DNA from: Hylemonella gracilis ATCC 19624
GTDB lineage: Bacteria; Pseudomonadota; Gammaproteobacteria; Burkholderiales; Burkholderiaceae_C
Length of the DNA stretch: 58,758 nt
Assembly (NCBI RefSeq): GCF_000211835.1
Contig: NZ_AEGR01000055.1
Span: 1 to 58,758, forward strand
Reading direction: 5' to 3'
The notes beneath the pieces were generated by a model. It saw nothing but the letters and a program-made list of their open reading frames with translations. It searched no databases and was not told the DNA's origin. Shown here one piece after another: positions 46,606-55,646 of this stretch; position 1 is the stretch's first letter, and the number at the start of each line of letters is the position of its first letter. A program made the position numbers and the translations under genes.

Positions 46606-47940
46606 CTACGTGTCGCCCGCCTTCAACTTCTGGTGGATGCGCCGCGTGACGCGCCACACGCCCCAGATCACCAAGGGGATCAGCGCACCGGTGGCGATTT
46701 CCACATCCACGTGCAGGCCCGTCGCCTTCAGGGCCTTGACGCCATAGACCAGCAGGCTGACCACGTAATAAGAGATCGCCGCGATCGACAGACCTTCCAC
46801 CGTGGTCTGCAGGCGCAGCTGCAGTTCCTGCCCGCGGGTGAGCTTCTCCAGCAGTTGCTGGTTTTGCGCCTCGGTGGCGATGTCCACCCGCGTGCGCAGC
46901 AGGGCGCTGGCGCGTGCCACCCGCGCGGACAAGGACGACAGCCGCTGCGCGGTGGCCGTCACGGTCGCCATGGCGGGCGAAAGGCGACGCTGCAGGAACT
47001 CGCCCACGGTCTGGGTGCCAGACACAGGCTGCTCGCGCAGCTCTTCGAGCCGCTGGTCCACGATGGCGGCATAGGCGCGGGTGGCCGCGAAGCGGTAGTC
47101 ATGCTCGGCCATGGCGCGTTCGATGCGCGCGGCCAGGCCGATCAGGGTGTCCAGCAGTTCCTGCTCCGAGGCAGATTTGTTCTCCAGCCGTGCCGTGATG
47201 CCCGCCAGCGCGGCTTCGGCCTCGCCCAGCATGGTGCCCAGGTCCTTGGCCACGGGCAGGCCGCGCAAGGCCATCAGGCGGTAGGTTTCGAGTTCCAGCA
47301 GGCGTTGGGAAATGCGACCGGCACGGGTCTCGGTCGTGGCGGGCGGAGCGATCACGAGGAAACGCTCGAAACCACTCTCGCGCAGATGGAAGTCGGTCAC
47401 GGCCCAGGAATGGCCCTGGTTGCCCATGATGGAAGCCACCACCACCCGCTCACCGAACCAGCGGCGCGCCTGGGCCATGGTGGCTTCGGGGGTGCTCAGA
47501 TCACCGTGCACCATGGCCAGCTCGATGGCGGCGAAGACGCGCCCGGGAATGTCACGCAACCAGTTCGGCGGCAGCACGAGGCCCGAGGACACATCGGGTT
47601 CGGCTGCGCCCAGGACAGCATGCGCGGGCAAGGGCTGCACGAGGGAATACCGCGTGTATTCGGTGTGCCGTTCCCACTTGACGGTGTAACCCTCGAAACG
47701 CAGGCGCAGGAAATTGGCCTGCAAGGCATCGAGCGTCAGCCCCTGCTGACCCGGCAGCCGCCGCAGGTGCGCGCATTCCTGCTCACGGCTGACGCCCGCG
47801 TTGAGAACGGCGACGTAGATGACCAGGGCAGGCAGGCGGATGCGCGCGGACGGACGGGCGTGCACCTCGTTGTGCAACACGGCACGCAGGTCGTCGTCCA
47901 GTGGCAGGAGCCGGGAGTAAGCGGCGCTCATGCTTGCCAT
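46606..47940 (-). CDS. DUF3422 family membrane protein
   Basis: This 444-residue protein matches the DUF3422 family, found mainly in proteobacteria. LRAVLHNEVHARPSARIRLP is the conserved N-terminal motif, GRISQRLLELETYRLMALRG lies in the middle and QTTVEGLSIAAISYYVVSLL near the C-terminus. Two membrane helices lie near the end (about residues 380-435), after a long helical region, so most of the protein is cytoplasmic. Some members are annotated as Egg-lysin-like, with no experimental basis known to me. It is divergent from the metallo-hydrolase gene. Confidence 0.85.
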   Translation of the reverse strand: MASMSAAYSRLLPLDDDLRAVLHNEVHARPSARIRLPALVIYVAVLNAGVSREQECAHLRRLPGQQGLTLDALQANFLRLRFEGYTVKWERHTEYTRYSLVQPLPAHAVLGAAEPDVSSGLVLPPNWLRDIPGRVFAAIELAMVHGDLSTPEATMAQARRWFGERVVVASIMGNQGHSWAVTDFHLRESGFERFLVIAPPATTETRAGRISQRLLELETYRLMALRGLPVAKDLGTMLGEAEAALAGITARLENKSASEQELLDTLIGLAARIERAMAEHDYRFAATRAYAAIVDQRLEELREQPVSGTQTVGEFLQRRLSPAMATVTATAQRLSSLSARVARASALLRTRVDIATEAQNQQLLEKLTRGQELQLRLQTTVEGLSIAAISYYVVSLLVYGVKALKATGLHVDVEIATGALIPLVIWGVWRVTRRIHQKLKAGDT

Positions 47941-48093
47941 TGTGCCGCTTCCGCCGGGTCATCGGCTACGTTGACTGCACGGGTCTCGGCGGGCGCCCAT
48001 CGGGCCAGTCCCGAGTCCGGCGCGGCAGAGTTTTGGATAGCATCGCTGTCCAACACCGTTTCGGCCCGGCCGCTTTGAACCCAGTGCCTCACC

Positions 48094-48732
48094 ATGCTCC
48101 AGTACCTGACCGTCCCCGTGACTGCCTTCCAGCAGAACTGCACCATCGTCTGGTGCGACGAGACCATGGACGCCGCCGTCATCGACCCCGGCGGTGACCT
48201 GCCCCGCATCACCGCCGCCGCCAGCGGGGCGGGCGTCACGCTCAAGGCCATCTGGATCACCCACGCCCACCTGGACCACGCGGGCGCGGCGGCGGAACTG
48301 GCCCGCGCGCTGAGCCTGCCCATCATCGGTCCGCACCCGGACGACCAGTTCTGGATCGATGGCCTGGCCGAGCAGGGTCGCCGCTTCGGCATGCCCGCAG
48401 GGGAGCCTTTCGTGCCCACGCGCTGGCTGCACGATGGCGACACGGTGCAGATCGGGCACTGCACGCTCAATGTGCGGCATTGCCCCGGCCACACGCCGGG
48501 CCACGTGGTGTTCCACTCACCCGAGGCGCACCGCGCCTTCGTCGGCGACGTGCTGTTCGCAGGCTCCATCGGGCGCACGGACTTTCCGCGCGGCAACCAC
48601 GGCGACCTGATCCGCAGCATCACCGAGCGGCTCTGGCCTCTGGGTGACGACACCGTGTTCATCCCCGGCCACGGACCCGAAAGCACCTTCGGACAAGAAC
48701 GCGAGACCAACCCGTTCGTGGGTGGGACGTAA
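48094..48732 (+). CDS. MBL-fold metallo-hydrolase, glyoxalase II-like
   Basis: This 212-residue protein has the metallo-beta-lactamase fold and the metal motif THAHLDH, followed by His in HCPGHTPGHVVF, Asp in FVGDVLFAGSIGRTD and His in FIPGHGPES. NCTIVWCDETMDAAVIDPGG is the usual N-terminus of the YcbL/GloB-like group. It lacks the C-terminal domain of true glyoxalase II (about 250 residues), so it is the short YcbL type that may hydrolyse S-lactoylglutathione or other thioesters. A repeat element follows the stop codon directly. Confidence 0.9.
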   Translation: MLQYLTVPVTAFQQNCTIVWCDETMDAAVIDPGGDLPRITAAASGAGVTLKAIWITHAHLDHAGAAAELARALSLPIIGPHPDDQFWIDGLAEQGRRFGMPAGEPFVPTRWLHDGDTVQIGHCTLNVRHCPGHTPGHVVFHSPEAHRAFVGDVLFAGSIGRTDFPRGNHGDLIRSITERLWPLGDDTVFIPGHGPESTFGQERETNPFVGGT

Positions 48733-48735
48733 AAA

Positions 48736-48834
48736 GTTCCCCCCACGCTGCGCTCACGGCGTTCGCTGCGCCACCCCCTCAAGAGGCGACGCCAGTGGCC
48801 CAGCAAAGCTGGTTCCACGGCGTCCTCGCTCCCT
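48736..48834 (+). repeat. Dispersed intergenic repeat, copy 2
   Basis: GTTCCCCC begins four bases after the stop codon at 48732. The block then has CACGCTGCGCTCACGG, CGCAGCG-type inverted motifs, CCCCCTCAAGAGG and the core GCCAGTGGCCCAGCAAAGC followed by TGGTTCCACGGCGTC. The same core and order occur at 183-300 directly after the fusA stop. Both copies have the same orientation relative to the preceding gene, as expected for a 3'-UTR element. Confidence 0.6.
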
Positions 48835-48879
48835 GTGCTGGTCTGGCGCAAGCTGCTTCCTGCACAGTCCTGTCGGAAT

Positions 48880-49731
48880 CTATCCCCGCTTCGCCTGCTC
48901 GTAGAGCGGCTCAACCCGGGGCAGGTTTTTTTCGATTTCCTTGATGCGCGTCTTGCCCGAGGGGTGGGTGGACAGCCACTGCGGCGGCGCGCCCTTGCTG
49001 GCGCTGCCCATCTTGCGCCAGAGCGTCACGCCAGCACGGGGGTCGTAGCCCGCGCGCGCGGCCAGTTCCATGCCGACCAGATCGGCTTCGCTCTCGTCGT
49101 CCCGGCTGAAGCTCAGGGTCAGCAGGTTCGCGCCACTGCGCGCGACGGACTCGGTCAGGTTGGGGTCGATGCCCCACAAGGCGGAAGCCACCGCGCCCCC
49201 CACCCGGGCGATGCCGTTGGTGACTTGGCTCTTGCCCATGCGCTCGCGGGCGTGCTCGCGCAAGGCATGCGCGATCTCATGCCCCATGACCATGGCGACC
49301 TCGTCGTCGGTGAGTTTGAGTTGCTCCAGGATGCCGGTGTAGAAGGCGATCTTGCCGCCCGGCATGCAGTAGGCGTTGACCTGCTTGCTGACGATCAGGT
49401 TGATTTCCCACTTCCAGTTCTTGGCGCGCGGGTTCCAGCTCAGGGCATGGGGAATGATCTGGTCCGCGATGGCGCGCAAGCGGCGCACTTGGGGGTCATC
49501 GTCGGGCGCGAGGGCGTTCTTCTTGCGCGCCTCGTCGAGCTGCTGCTGGTACTGGGTGAGCGCCATTTTCTCGACGTCCTCGGCGGGCGCGAGCTTGGTG
49601 AACGCCGACGTCTTGCCCACGTCCACACCCAGCTTCTGCTCTTCGGCATGGGCCGAAACCGAGGCACAAGCCGCTGCCCACAGCAGCGTGCGGATCAGGA
49701 GGGAATTCAGGATGGAATTGCCTTTTTTCAT
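48880..49731 (-). CDS. M48 family zinc metallopeptidase, exported
   Basis: This 283-residue protein starts at 49731 with a signal peptide (helix LLIRTLLWAAACASVSAHA). The zinc site is MVMGHEIAHALREHARERM (HExxH), with the third ligand in DDESEADLVGMELAARAG. It resembles the LoiP/BepA-type peptidases of the envelope, but without the TPR domain of BepA. GPxGK-like SYxHPSGKTRIKEIEKN ends the fold. A role in outer-membrane protein quality control is plausible. It is divergent from ampG. Confidence 0.9.
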   Translation of the reverse strand: MKKGNSILNSLLIRTLLWAAACASVSAHAEEQKLGVDVGKTSAFTKLAPAEDVEKMALTQYQQQLDEARKKNALAPDDDPQVRRLRAIADQIIPHALSWNPRAKNWKWEINLIVSKQVNAYCMPGGKIAFYTGILEQLKLTDDEVAMVMGHEIAHALREHARERMGKSQVTNGIARVGGAVASALWGIDPNLTESVARSGANLLTLSFSRDDESEADLVGMELAARAGYDPRAGVTLWRKMGSASKGAPPQWLSTHPSGKTRIKEIEKNLPRVEPLYEQAKRG

Positions 49732-49846
49732 GGTCCGCCAATCATGCCGCAAGGACAGGCGCCATGAAAAAACCACAGCGCGGCCTGTGCGTCCATGCTC
49801 GTCCACGCTCGTCCGCACCGGCCAAGCCCCCACGTATGATGCCCTG

Positions 49847-51214
49847 ATGTCCAAGCCCCTTTCCGAGCATCCGGCCCCCGCGCAAACTGACGCCTCCGAC
49901 AAACTGGGCTGGCTGGCCGCCTGGCGGATCTACCTGGAACCCGCCACGCTGCGCATGCTGGCCCTGGGCTTCGCCGCCGGACTGCCGCTGCTGCTGGTGC
50001 TGGGCACGCTGAGTTTTCGCCTGCGCGAGGCGGGCATCGACCGCGCCACCATCGGCTACTTGAGCTGGATCGGCCTGGCCTACGGCTTCAAATGGATCTG
50101 GTCGCCGCTGGTGGACCGCCTGCCTCTGCCCGGCCTGACCCGCTGGCTGGGCCAGCGGCGCGGCTGGCTCCTGCTGGCCCAGCTGGGTGTGGCGGGCGGA
50201 CTGATCGGCATGGCGCTGGCCGATCCGCGGCAGGGCCTGCACGCCGTCGCGGGCTTCGCGGTGCTGGTGGCCTTCGCCTCGGCCACCCAGGACATCGCGC
50301 TGGACGCCTACCGCATCGAATCCGCCAGCACCGAACGCCAGGCCGCGCTGGCCGCCGCCTACCAGGCGGGCTACCGGCTGGCCATGATCTGGGCCGGGGC
50401 CGGCGTGCTCTGGCTGGCGGCGCGGGCGGAAATGGCGACCCTGCCCGGTGCGACACCGGTCTATCAGAACGCGGCCTGGACCACGGCCTATCTCGTCATG
50501 GCGGCGAGCATGCTGCCGGGCATGCTGACCGTGCTGCTGGCACCGGCCGTCTCCCTGGCCGCGGCGAAGGCCCCTGCCGCGCCCGGCCCGCTGGCGTGGC
50601 TGCGCGACGCCATCGTCGAGCCCTTCCTCGATTTCGTGCGCCGCTACCGCTGGCAGGCCCTGCTCATCCTCGCGCTCATCGCCATCTACCGCGTCAGCGA
50701 CTTGATCATGGGCATCATGGCCAATCCCTTTTACGTGGACATGGGCTACAGCAAGGACGAAGTGGCCGCCGTCACCAAGATCTACGGCCTCTTGATGACG
50801 CTGGCCGGCTCCTTCCTGGGCGGCGCGCTGGCCTTGCGCCTGGGCGTGATGCGCGTGCTGATGCTGGGCGCGGTGCTCAGCGCGGCGACCAATCTGCTCT
50901 TCGCCTGGCTGAGCACGCGGGGGCATGACGTGACGTCGCTGATCTACGTGATCTCGGCGGACAACCTGGCCTCCGGCCTGGCCTCGGCGGCCTTCATCGC
51001 CTACCTCTCCGGTCTGACCAACGTCACGTATTCAGCCACCCAATACGCCTTGTTCAGTTCCATGTACGCGCTCGCGCCCAAGTTCGTCGCGGGCTTCTCG
51101 GGCGAATTCGTGGACGCCTGGGGGTACAGCACCTTCTTCACCAGCACGGCGCTGCTGGGAGTGCCCGTGCTGGTGCTCGTGGCCTTGGCGTCCAGGGTAG
51201 AGCGCAAGGGCTGA
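49847..51214 (+). CDS. ampG: AmpG-type muropeptide permease (MFS)
   Basis: This 455-residue major facilitator protein has at least 12 helices. LRMLALGFAAGLPLLLVLGT, GLAYGFKWIWSPLVDRLPLP and FASATQDIALDAYRIE are the AmpG hallmarks, the last carrying the QDIxxDxxR motif. AmpG imports GlcNAc-anhydroMurNAc peptides for cell-wall recycling, so it fits with the wall enzymes elsewhere in the window. Unlike E. coli AmpG, no ampD is adjacent. The ATG at 49847 is chosen over upstream in-frame codons that overlap the divergent peptidase gene. Confidence 0.92.
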   Translation: MSKPLSEHPAPAQTDASDKLGWLAAWRIYLEPATLRMLALGFAAGLPLLLVLGTLSFRLREAGIDRATIGYLSWIGLAYGFKWIWSPLVDRLPLPGLTRWLGQRRGWLLLAQLGVAGGLIGMALADPRQGLHAVAGFAVLVAFASATQDIALDAYRIESASTERQAALAAAYQAGYRLAMIWAGAGVLWLAARAEMATLPGATPVYQNAAWTTAYLVMAASMLPGMLTVLLAPAVSLAAAKAPAAPGPLAWLRDAIVEPFLDFVRRYRWQALLILALIAIYRVSDLIMGIMANPFYVDMGYSKDEVAAVTKIYGLLMTLAGSFLGGALALRLGVMRVLMLGAVLSAATNLLFAWLSTRGHDVTSLIYVISADNLASGLASAAFIAYLSGLTNVTYSATQYALFSSMYALAPKFVAGFSGEFVDAWGYSTFFTSTALLGVPVLVLVALASRVERKG

Positions 51215-51297
51215 CCCGCTTTACCTTTCTTTACGGCCACGACAAGCCGGGCTCATCCCCGGATTGCACCATGGCGGGGATGGATACACTCGCCGCC

Positions 51298-52050
51298 ATG
51301 AGCCCCACGCCCCTGCTGATGATCGAGGACGACGCCCGGCTGGCGGCGATGGTGCGTGACTACCTGGCCCCCTCGGGTTTCGCCGTGCAACATGCCGGCA
51401 CGGGCGCGGCGGGGCTGGCCAAGCTGGGGGCCTCGCCCCAGGGCGCCGAGCAAGCGCCGCAACTCATCGTGTTGGATTTGATGCTGCCGGACATGGACGG
51501 GCTGGACATTTGCCGCCGCATCCGCAGCCTGCCCGGCGCCACGGCGCACACCCCCATCCTCATGCTCACGGCCAAGGGCGACCCCATGGACCGCGTGATC
51601 GGTCTGGAAATCGGGGCCGACGACTACCTGGCCAAGCCCTTCGAACCGCGTGAACTGCTGGCGCGCGTGCGCGCCCTGCTGCGCCGGCATGCCCAATCCA
51701 GCACCTCCTTGAGCACGGACGAGGGCACAGGCAGCGGCCATCCGCCCCTGCATTTTGGTTCGCTCACGATCGACCGCGACGCACGCACGGTGACCGTGCA
51801 AGGGCGCTCCTGTGAACTCACCTCCTACCAGTTCGACTTGCTGGTGACGCTGGCGGAGCGCGCGGGCCGCGTGCTGACGCGCGAGCAGATCATGGAAGCG
51901 GTGCGCGGCCGCGAGCTGGAGGCCTTCGACCGCTCGATCGACGTGCACATGGGCCGCATCCGCGCGGCCATCGAGGCCGACCCCAAGGCACCCAAGCGCA
52001 TCCTCACCGTGCGCGGCGTGGGCTACGTCTTCGCTCGCCAGCAGGATTGA
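51298..52050 (+). CDS. OmpR-family response regulator
   Basis: This 250-residue regulator has a receiver domain with acidic pair IEDDARLAAMV, phospho-acceptor Asp60 in LIVLDLMLPDMDG, Thr/Lys switch residues in MLTAKGD and YLAKPFEPRELL, and a C-terminal winged helix ending in TVRGVGYVFARQ. RstA/OmpR is the nearest named group. The kinase gene starts 22 bases later. A TACACT box ends seven bases before the ATG, with no ribosome-binding site between, so the mRNA could be leaderless; an in-frame ATG at 51271 lacks a Shine-Dalgarno too. Confidence 0.93.
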   Translation: MSPTPLLMIEDDARLAAMVRDYLAPSGFAVQHAGTGAAGLAKLGASPQGAEQAPQLIVLDLMLPDMDGLDICRRIRSLPGATAHTPILMLTAKGDPMDRVIGLEIGADDYLAKPFEPRELLARVRALLRRHAQSSTSLSTDEGTGSGHPPLHFGSLTIDRDARTVTVQGRSCELTSYQFDLLVTLAERAGRVLTREQIMEAVRGRELEAFDRSIDVHMGRIRAAIEADPKAPKRILTVRGVGYVFARQQD

Positions 52051-52072
52051 GGGCGCTTTCGCGCGCCTGGTC

Positions 52073-53536
52073 ATGCCTTCCCCGTCGGCCATGAAGATCG
52101 CGCCAGTCCACCGCCTCTACCTGCGCCTGTGGCTAGCCGTGGTAGGCGCCATTGGCGTGCTCACCCTGATCTTCGCGTGGATCACGCACATCGAACGGGT
52201 GCAAGCCGAGCGTGCGCGCGAGAGCGATCGCGCTCAACGCCCGGGCCGGGAAATCGTGCTGCGCAACGCCGAAGGCGAGGTGCTGGGCCGGGCCCTGACC
52301 CTGCGTCCCTCACCCACACCGCCGCGCCCGGTGCACGGCGCGAACTTTGGCCCTGGCCTGAATTTCGAAGTGCCGATGCGCGACGGTCAGATCCTGCACA
52401 TCTGGCTGCCCGCGCCACCGCGCGGAGACATGCGCAGCCCGCCTCCGCCCGCGTGGTGGGAGCCACCTTACAGCCTGCCCGGCCTCTTGGTGCTGCTGGT
52501 GCTGATCGCCGCGGCCGTGGCGCTGGGCGCCTGGCCAGTCGTGCGCCAACTCACGCAGCGCATTGAAACCCTGCAACTGGGCGTGGAGCGTTGGGGCGAG
52601 GGCGATTTGGCGCGGCGCCTGCCGGAAGACGGACAGGACGAAGTGGCTTTCCTGGCCCAACGATTCAACGTGGCCGCGTCGCGCGTGCAGGCGCTGCTTG
52701 TGGCCCACAAAACCTTGCTGGCCAATGCCTCTCACGAGCTGCGGTCGCCGCTGGCCCGCATCCGCATGAGCCTGGAGTTGCTGCAGAAACCGGCCAGCGC
52801 CACCTCGCAGGCTCAACCCAATCCGGCCGCGTACGAAGAGATCACCCGCAACATCCGCGAACTGGACCAGTTGATCGACGAAATCCTGCTGGCCAGCCGC
52901 CTGGACGGCAGCCCCGACGCCTTGGGGCCGCTGGAGCCCATCGACCTGCTGGGCCTGGCCGCGGAGGAATGCGCGCGCACGGACGCCGAGCTCGACCCGC
53001 CCGCCGACACACGCAGCCTGCGCTTGCTCGACGATGTCGTGGGCCAGCCCCGCTTGCTGCGCCGTGCCGTGCGCAATCTCCTGGAGAACGCACGCCGTCA
53101 TGGCGCGGGTTGGGTCACCCTGACGCTGAAGATCGTGGAAGTCGAGGCTGACCCTGTCCCCGCCAGCACCGCTGCGCAGGGGTCGCCGGGCGGCACGCCG
53201 ATGGTCGAGCTGCGCGTCTGCGATCAGGGGCCTGGGGTTCCTCAGGCCTTGCGTGAAAGAATCTTCGAGCCCTTCTTCCGGCTGCCTGGCGCGTCCGAGC
53301 GCGAAGGCGGCGTGGGCCTGGGGCTGGCACTGGTGCGCACCATCGCCCAACGCCACGGCGGCACCGTGCACTGCGAGGATGCCCCTGTGCCGACGGGGAA
53401 CCTGGGTGGCGAGGACAAGGTCGAGAGCTCAGACGCTGCGACCAGCGCTCGCGGCACCGGGCCAGGCGCATGCTTCGTGTTGCGCCTGCCTCTGAAACCA
53501 GTAGCGACACCAGCGTCGCACACGCCGACGGCCTGA
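52073..53536 (+). CDS. EnvZ/RstB-like sensor histidine kinase
   Basis: This 487-residue membrane kinase has two membrane helices (about residues 18-37 and 136-154) that flank a Pro-rich periplasmic domain of about 95 residues. A HAMP segment follows, then the H-box with His221 in NASHELRSPLARIRMSLELL, the N-box in RNLLENARRHGAG, and G boxes in CDQGPGVP and GGVGLGLALVRTIAQRHGG. A stretch before the last beta strand is long and low-complexity. It pairs with the OmpR-type regulator. The signal is unknown; PRP and PPPP clusters are all that is distinctive in the sensor domain. A Met at 52091 is an alternative start. Confidence 0.92.
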   Translation: MPSPSAMKIAPVHRLYLRLWLAVVGAIGVLTLIFAWITHIERVQAERARESDRAQRPGREIVLRNAEGEVLGRALTLRPSPTPPRPVHGANFGPGLNFEVPMRDGQILHIWLPAPPRGDMRSPPPPAWWEPPYSLPGLLVLLVLIAAAVALGAWPVVRQLTQRIETLQLGVERWGEGDLARRLPEDGQDEVAFLAQRFNVAASRVQALLVAHKTLLANASHELRSPLARIRMSLELLQKPASATSQAQPNPAAYEEITRNIRELDQLIDEILLASRLDGSPDALGPLEPIDLLGLAAEECARTDAELDPPADTRSLRLLDDVVGQPRLLRRAVRNLLENARRHGAGWVTLTLKIVEVEADPVPASTAAQGSPGGTPMVELRVCDQGPGVPQALRERIFEPFFRLPGASEREGGVGLGLALVRTIAQRHGGTVHCEDAPVPTGNLGGEDKVESSDAATSARGTGPGACFVLRLPLKPVATPASHTPTA

Positions 53537-53856
53537 CCGCGCCTGAGCCCATGGCACGGCGAGCGGCCGAGGAACGGCGGTGTCGCGAACCGCAATCGCA
53601 ATGGCAATCGCAAACCAGGTGGACCTGATCAGCATGCGGATTCGTTGCGTTCCAGATGCCGACGCATCGTGCCATCCGGGGCCTGGATCGGCGCCATTTC
53701 CCCCATCGGGGGGATAGTTCATCCTTTCCAAGCCCTGGACAATGGGCGCTCCCAACGACGTCCTTCCGAGGACTTTACAAGCCGCTCGCAAGAGCGGCTT
53801 TTTTTCGTCCCCGCGCAAGACGGCGGGCCTTAACAGCAGCGGCGCCGCCGCCGACC
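53537..53856 (+). other. Non-coding region between the kinase gene and the zinc-finger gene
   Basis: These 320 bases hold no gene I can support. They contain the short direct repeat GCAATCGCAA twice (53590s-53610s), a C-tract/G-tract pair (CCCCC at 53700-53704, GGGGGG at 53708-53713), a GTCCT-TCCG-AGGAC hairpin (53760-53773) and then an intrinsic terminator at 53779-53805. The last two hairpins could be the 3' end of a small plus-strand RNA or the 3' UTR of the kinase mRNA. No convincing promoter was found. Confidence 0.4.
53779..53805 (+). terminator. Rho-independent terminator downstream of the two-component genes
   Basis: AAGCCGCTC (53779-53787), loop GCAA and GAGCGGCTT (53792-53800) form a perfect nine-pair stem, followed by five more T. 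On the minus strand the T tract is poor, so it acts mainly on plus-strand transcripts, 240 bases after the kinase stop codon. Confidence 0.85.
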
Positions 53857-54063
53857 TCAGTGATGGGCGGCGACGTGCTCGCCCGCTTTCAGGCGGTAGA
53901 CGGTGCCGCAGTAAGGGCACTTGGCTTCGCCGGTATGGGCCACGTCCAGGTAGATCTTGGGGTGGCTGTTCCACAATTTCATGTCCGCCTTGGGGCTGGG
54001 GCAGTAGACGCCGCCGTGGGCGTTCAGGTCCTTGGCCAGCAATTCAACGATGGGCTTGCTCAT
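53857..54063 (-). CDS. zf-CHCC zinc-finger domain protein
   Basis: This 68-residue protein carries the CHCC-type zinc site: Cys in GVYCPSP, His in WNSHPKIYLDV and the CPYC pair in EAKCPYCGTVYRL, which fits PF10276 (the NDUFS6/NUMM-like zinc ribbon). The C-terminus ends HVAAHH. Small proteins of this type are common next to ilvE in Burkholderiales, and their role is unknown. It lies 78 bases downstream of ilvE on the same strand. Confidence 0.88.
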   Translation of the reverse strand: MSKPIVELLAKDLNAHGGVYCPSPKADMKLWNSHPKIYLDVAHTGEAKCPYCGTVYRLKAGEHVAAHH

Positions 54064-54141
54064 GGTGTCTCACCTTGTGTCTAGTCCGTGGTCTCTGGTT
54101 GGCGCGGCGCGCGGAGGGTCGGTGGCGCGCCGCTCCCGTGA

Positions 54142-55080
54142 TCAGACCTTGCTCAGCCAGTGCGCGTACTTGGCGTTGCGGCCGTTCACGATGTCGAAGA
54201 AAGCGCTCTGGATCTTTTCCGTCACCGGGCCCCGCGCGCCAGCGCCGATCTGCACGCGGTCCAGCTCGCGAATGGGCGTGACTTCCGCGGCCGTGCCCGT
54301 GAAGAAAGCTTCATCGGCGATGTAGACCTCGTCGCGCGTGATGCGCTTTTGCACCACATCCAGGCCCAGGTCCTTGGCGATGTGCAGCACGGTGTTGCGC
54401 GTGATGCCGTTGAGGGCACCCGCCGACAAGTCGGGCGTGTAAATCACGCCGCCCTTGATGACGAAGATGTTCTCGCCCGCGCCTTCGGCCACGAAACCCG
54501 CGGTGTCGAGCAGCAAGGCCTCGTCATACCCGTCTTCCGTGGCTTCCATGTTGGCGAGGATGGAGTTGCTGTAGTTGCTGACGGCCTTGGCCTGCGTCAT
54601 GGTGATGTTGACGTGGTGGCGCGCATAGCTGCTGGTCTTGACGCGGATGCCGCGCTTGAGGCCTTCCTCGCCCAGGTAGGCGCCCCATTCCCAGGCCGCC
54701 ACCATCAGGTGGATGGTGTTGCCCTTGGGGCTGACGCCCAGCTTCTTGTCACCGATCCAGGTCAGCGGGCGTATGTAGCAGCTCTGCAGCTTGTTGACGC
54801 GCACCACTTCCTTCTGGGCCTCGTTGATCTGCTCGGCCGTGAAGGGCACGTTCATGCGCAGGATCTTGGCGCTGTTGAGCAGACGCTCGGTGTGTTCCTG
54901 CAGACGGAAGATCGCCGTGCCGTTGACCGTGTTGTAGGCGCGCACGCCCTCGAAGGCGCCGCAGCCGTAGTGCAGGGTGTGGGTCAGGACGTGAACCTTG
55001 GCGTCGCGCCACTCCACCAGCTTGCCGTCGAACCAGATTTTTCCGTCGCGGTCGGCCATCGAGGTCGGTAGGGAACTCAT
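54142..55080 (-). CDS. ilvE: Branched-chain amino acid aminotransferase
   Basis: This 312-residue class IV PLP enzyme transaminates 2-oxo acids to Val, Leu and Ile. HTLHYGCGAFEGVRAYN, IRPLTWIGDKKLGVSP and TMTQAKAVSNYSNSILA (with the PLP Lys) are conserved, and GTAAEVTPIRELD closes the active site. The start is the ATG at 55080. It is followed by the zinc-finger gene and preceded by a small membrane-protein gene. Confidence 0.95.
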   Translation of the reverse strand: MSSLPTSMADRDGKIWFDGKLVEWRDAKVHVLTHTLHYGCGAFEGVRAYNTVNGTAIFRLQEHTERLLNSAKILRMNVPFTAEQINEAQKEVVRVNKLQSCYIRPLTWIGDKKLGVSPKGNTIHLMVAAWEWGAYLGEEGLKRGIRVKTSSYARHHVNITMTQAKAVSNYSNSILANMEATEDGYDEALLLDTAGFVAEGAGENIFVIKGGVIYTPDLSAGALNGITRNTVLHIAKDLGLDVVQKRITRDEVYIADEAFFTGTAAEVTPIRELDRVQIGAGARGPVTEKIQSAFFDIVNGRNAKYAHWLSKV

Positions 55081-55166
55081 GAAACTTTTCCTCTGCTATT
55101 GCACTGCATCAAGACGCCCTGCCCCGATACATTCAAGGCAAGCAAAAAAGGCGCGAGCCGGCCATT

Positions 55167-55613
55167 TTACGAGGCGGACGGCATGTCGGCTGGGGCCGCG
55201 GTTTCGCCCTCATCCTCTGGCTGGGGCCGCCACATCGTCCAACGGGCCAGCTGGCCGTCGGCAAACTCCGCCTCGACCCAGGAGCCGCCCGGGTCCGTCC
55301 AGCGGTAGACCTCGGGTTGCTGACCCTGGGGCGAACGCAGCTCGCCCAGGGCGCGGGTCAGGGCCATGACGTGCAGCAGCGAGACTCGCGGCCGCAGCTT
55401 GGCGTTGAGCATCACGGCGCTGTCCACGTACCCCAGCGGACGCTCGCTGGCGCGGCGCATCACCGTCATGAAACGGTTGAAGTGCAGCAGCAGCCACATC
55501 ACGATGCCGCCCGCGACCAGGGCCACGCCGCCCCAGCCCCAGGCGCGGTGCCCACCGACGAACAGCACGGCCAGGCCGAGCGCGACCAGAATCTTGCGCA
55601 GATGAATCTTCAT
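55167..55613 (-). CDS. Uncharacterised small membrane protein
   Basis: This 148-residue protein has two hydrophobic helices in its first 50 residues (ILVALGLAVLFVGGH and GGVALVAGGIVMWLLLHF), followed by a soluble domain with RPLGYVDSAVMLNAKLRPRV, a Trp-rich part (YRWTDPGGSWVEAEFADG) and an acidic Ala/Pro tail. I did not recognise a family. It lies 86 bases upstream of ilvE and 33 bases downstream of the aldo/keto reductase gene on the same strand. Confidence 0.7.
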   Translation of the reverse strand: MKIHLRKILVALGLAVLFVGGHRAWGWGGVALVAGGIVMWLLLHFNRFMTVMRRASERPLGYVDSAVMLNAKLRPRVSLLHVMALTRALGELRSPQGQQPEVYRWTDPGGSWVEAEFADGQLARWTMWRPQPEDEGETAAPADMPSAS

Positions 55614-55646
55614 GGCGGGCGATTGTCTCAGAGCCCGCTCATCGAT

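Noticed and set aside
48835-48879. Short frames after the second repeat copy
   Set aside because: They run through repeat sequence, lack ribosome-binding sites and resemble nothing known.
53590-53612. GCAATCGCAA short direct repeats as an iteron or regulatory array
   Set aside because: Only two close copies and one partial copy are present, which is too little to support a function.
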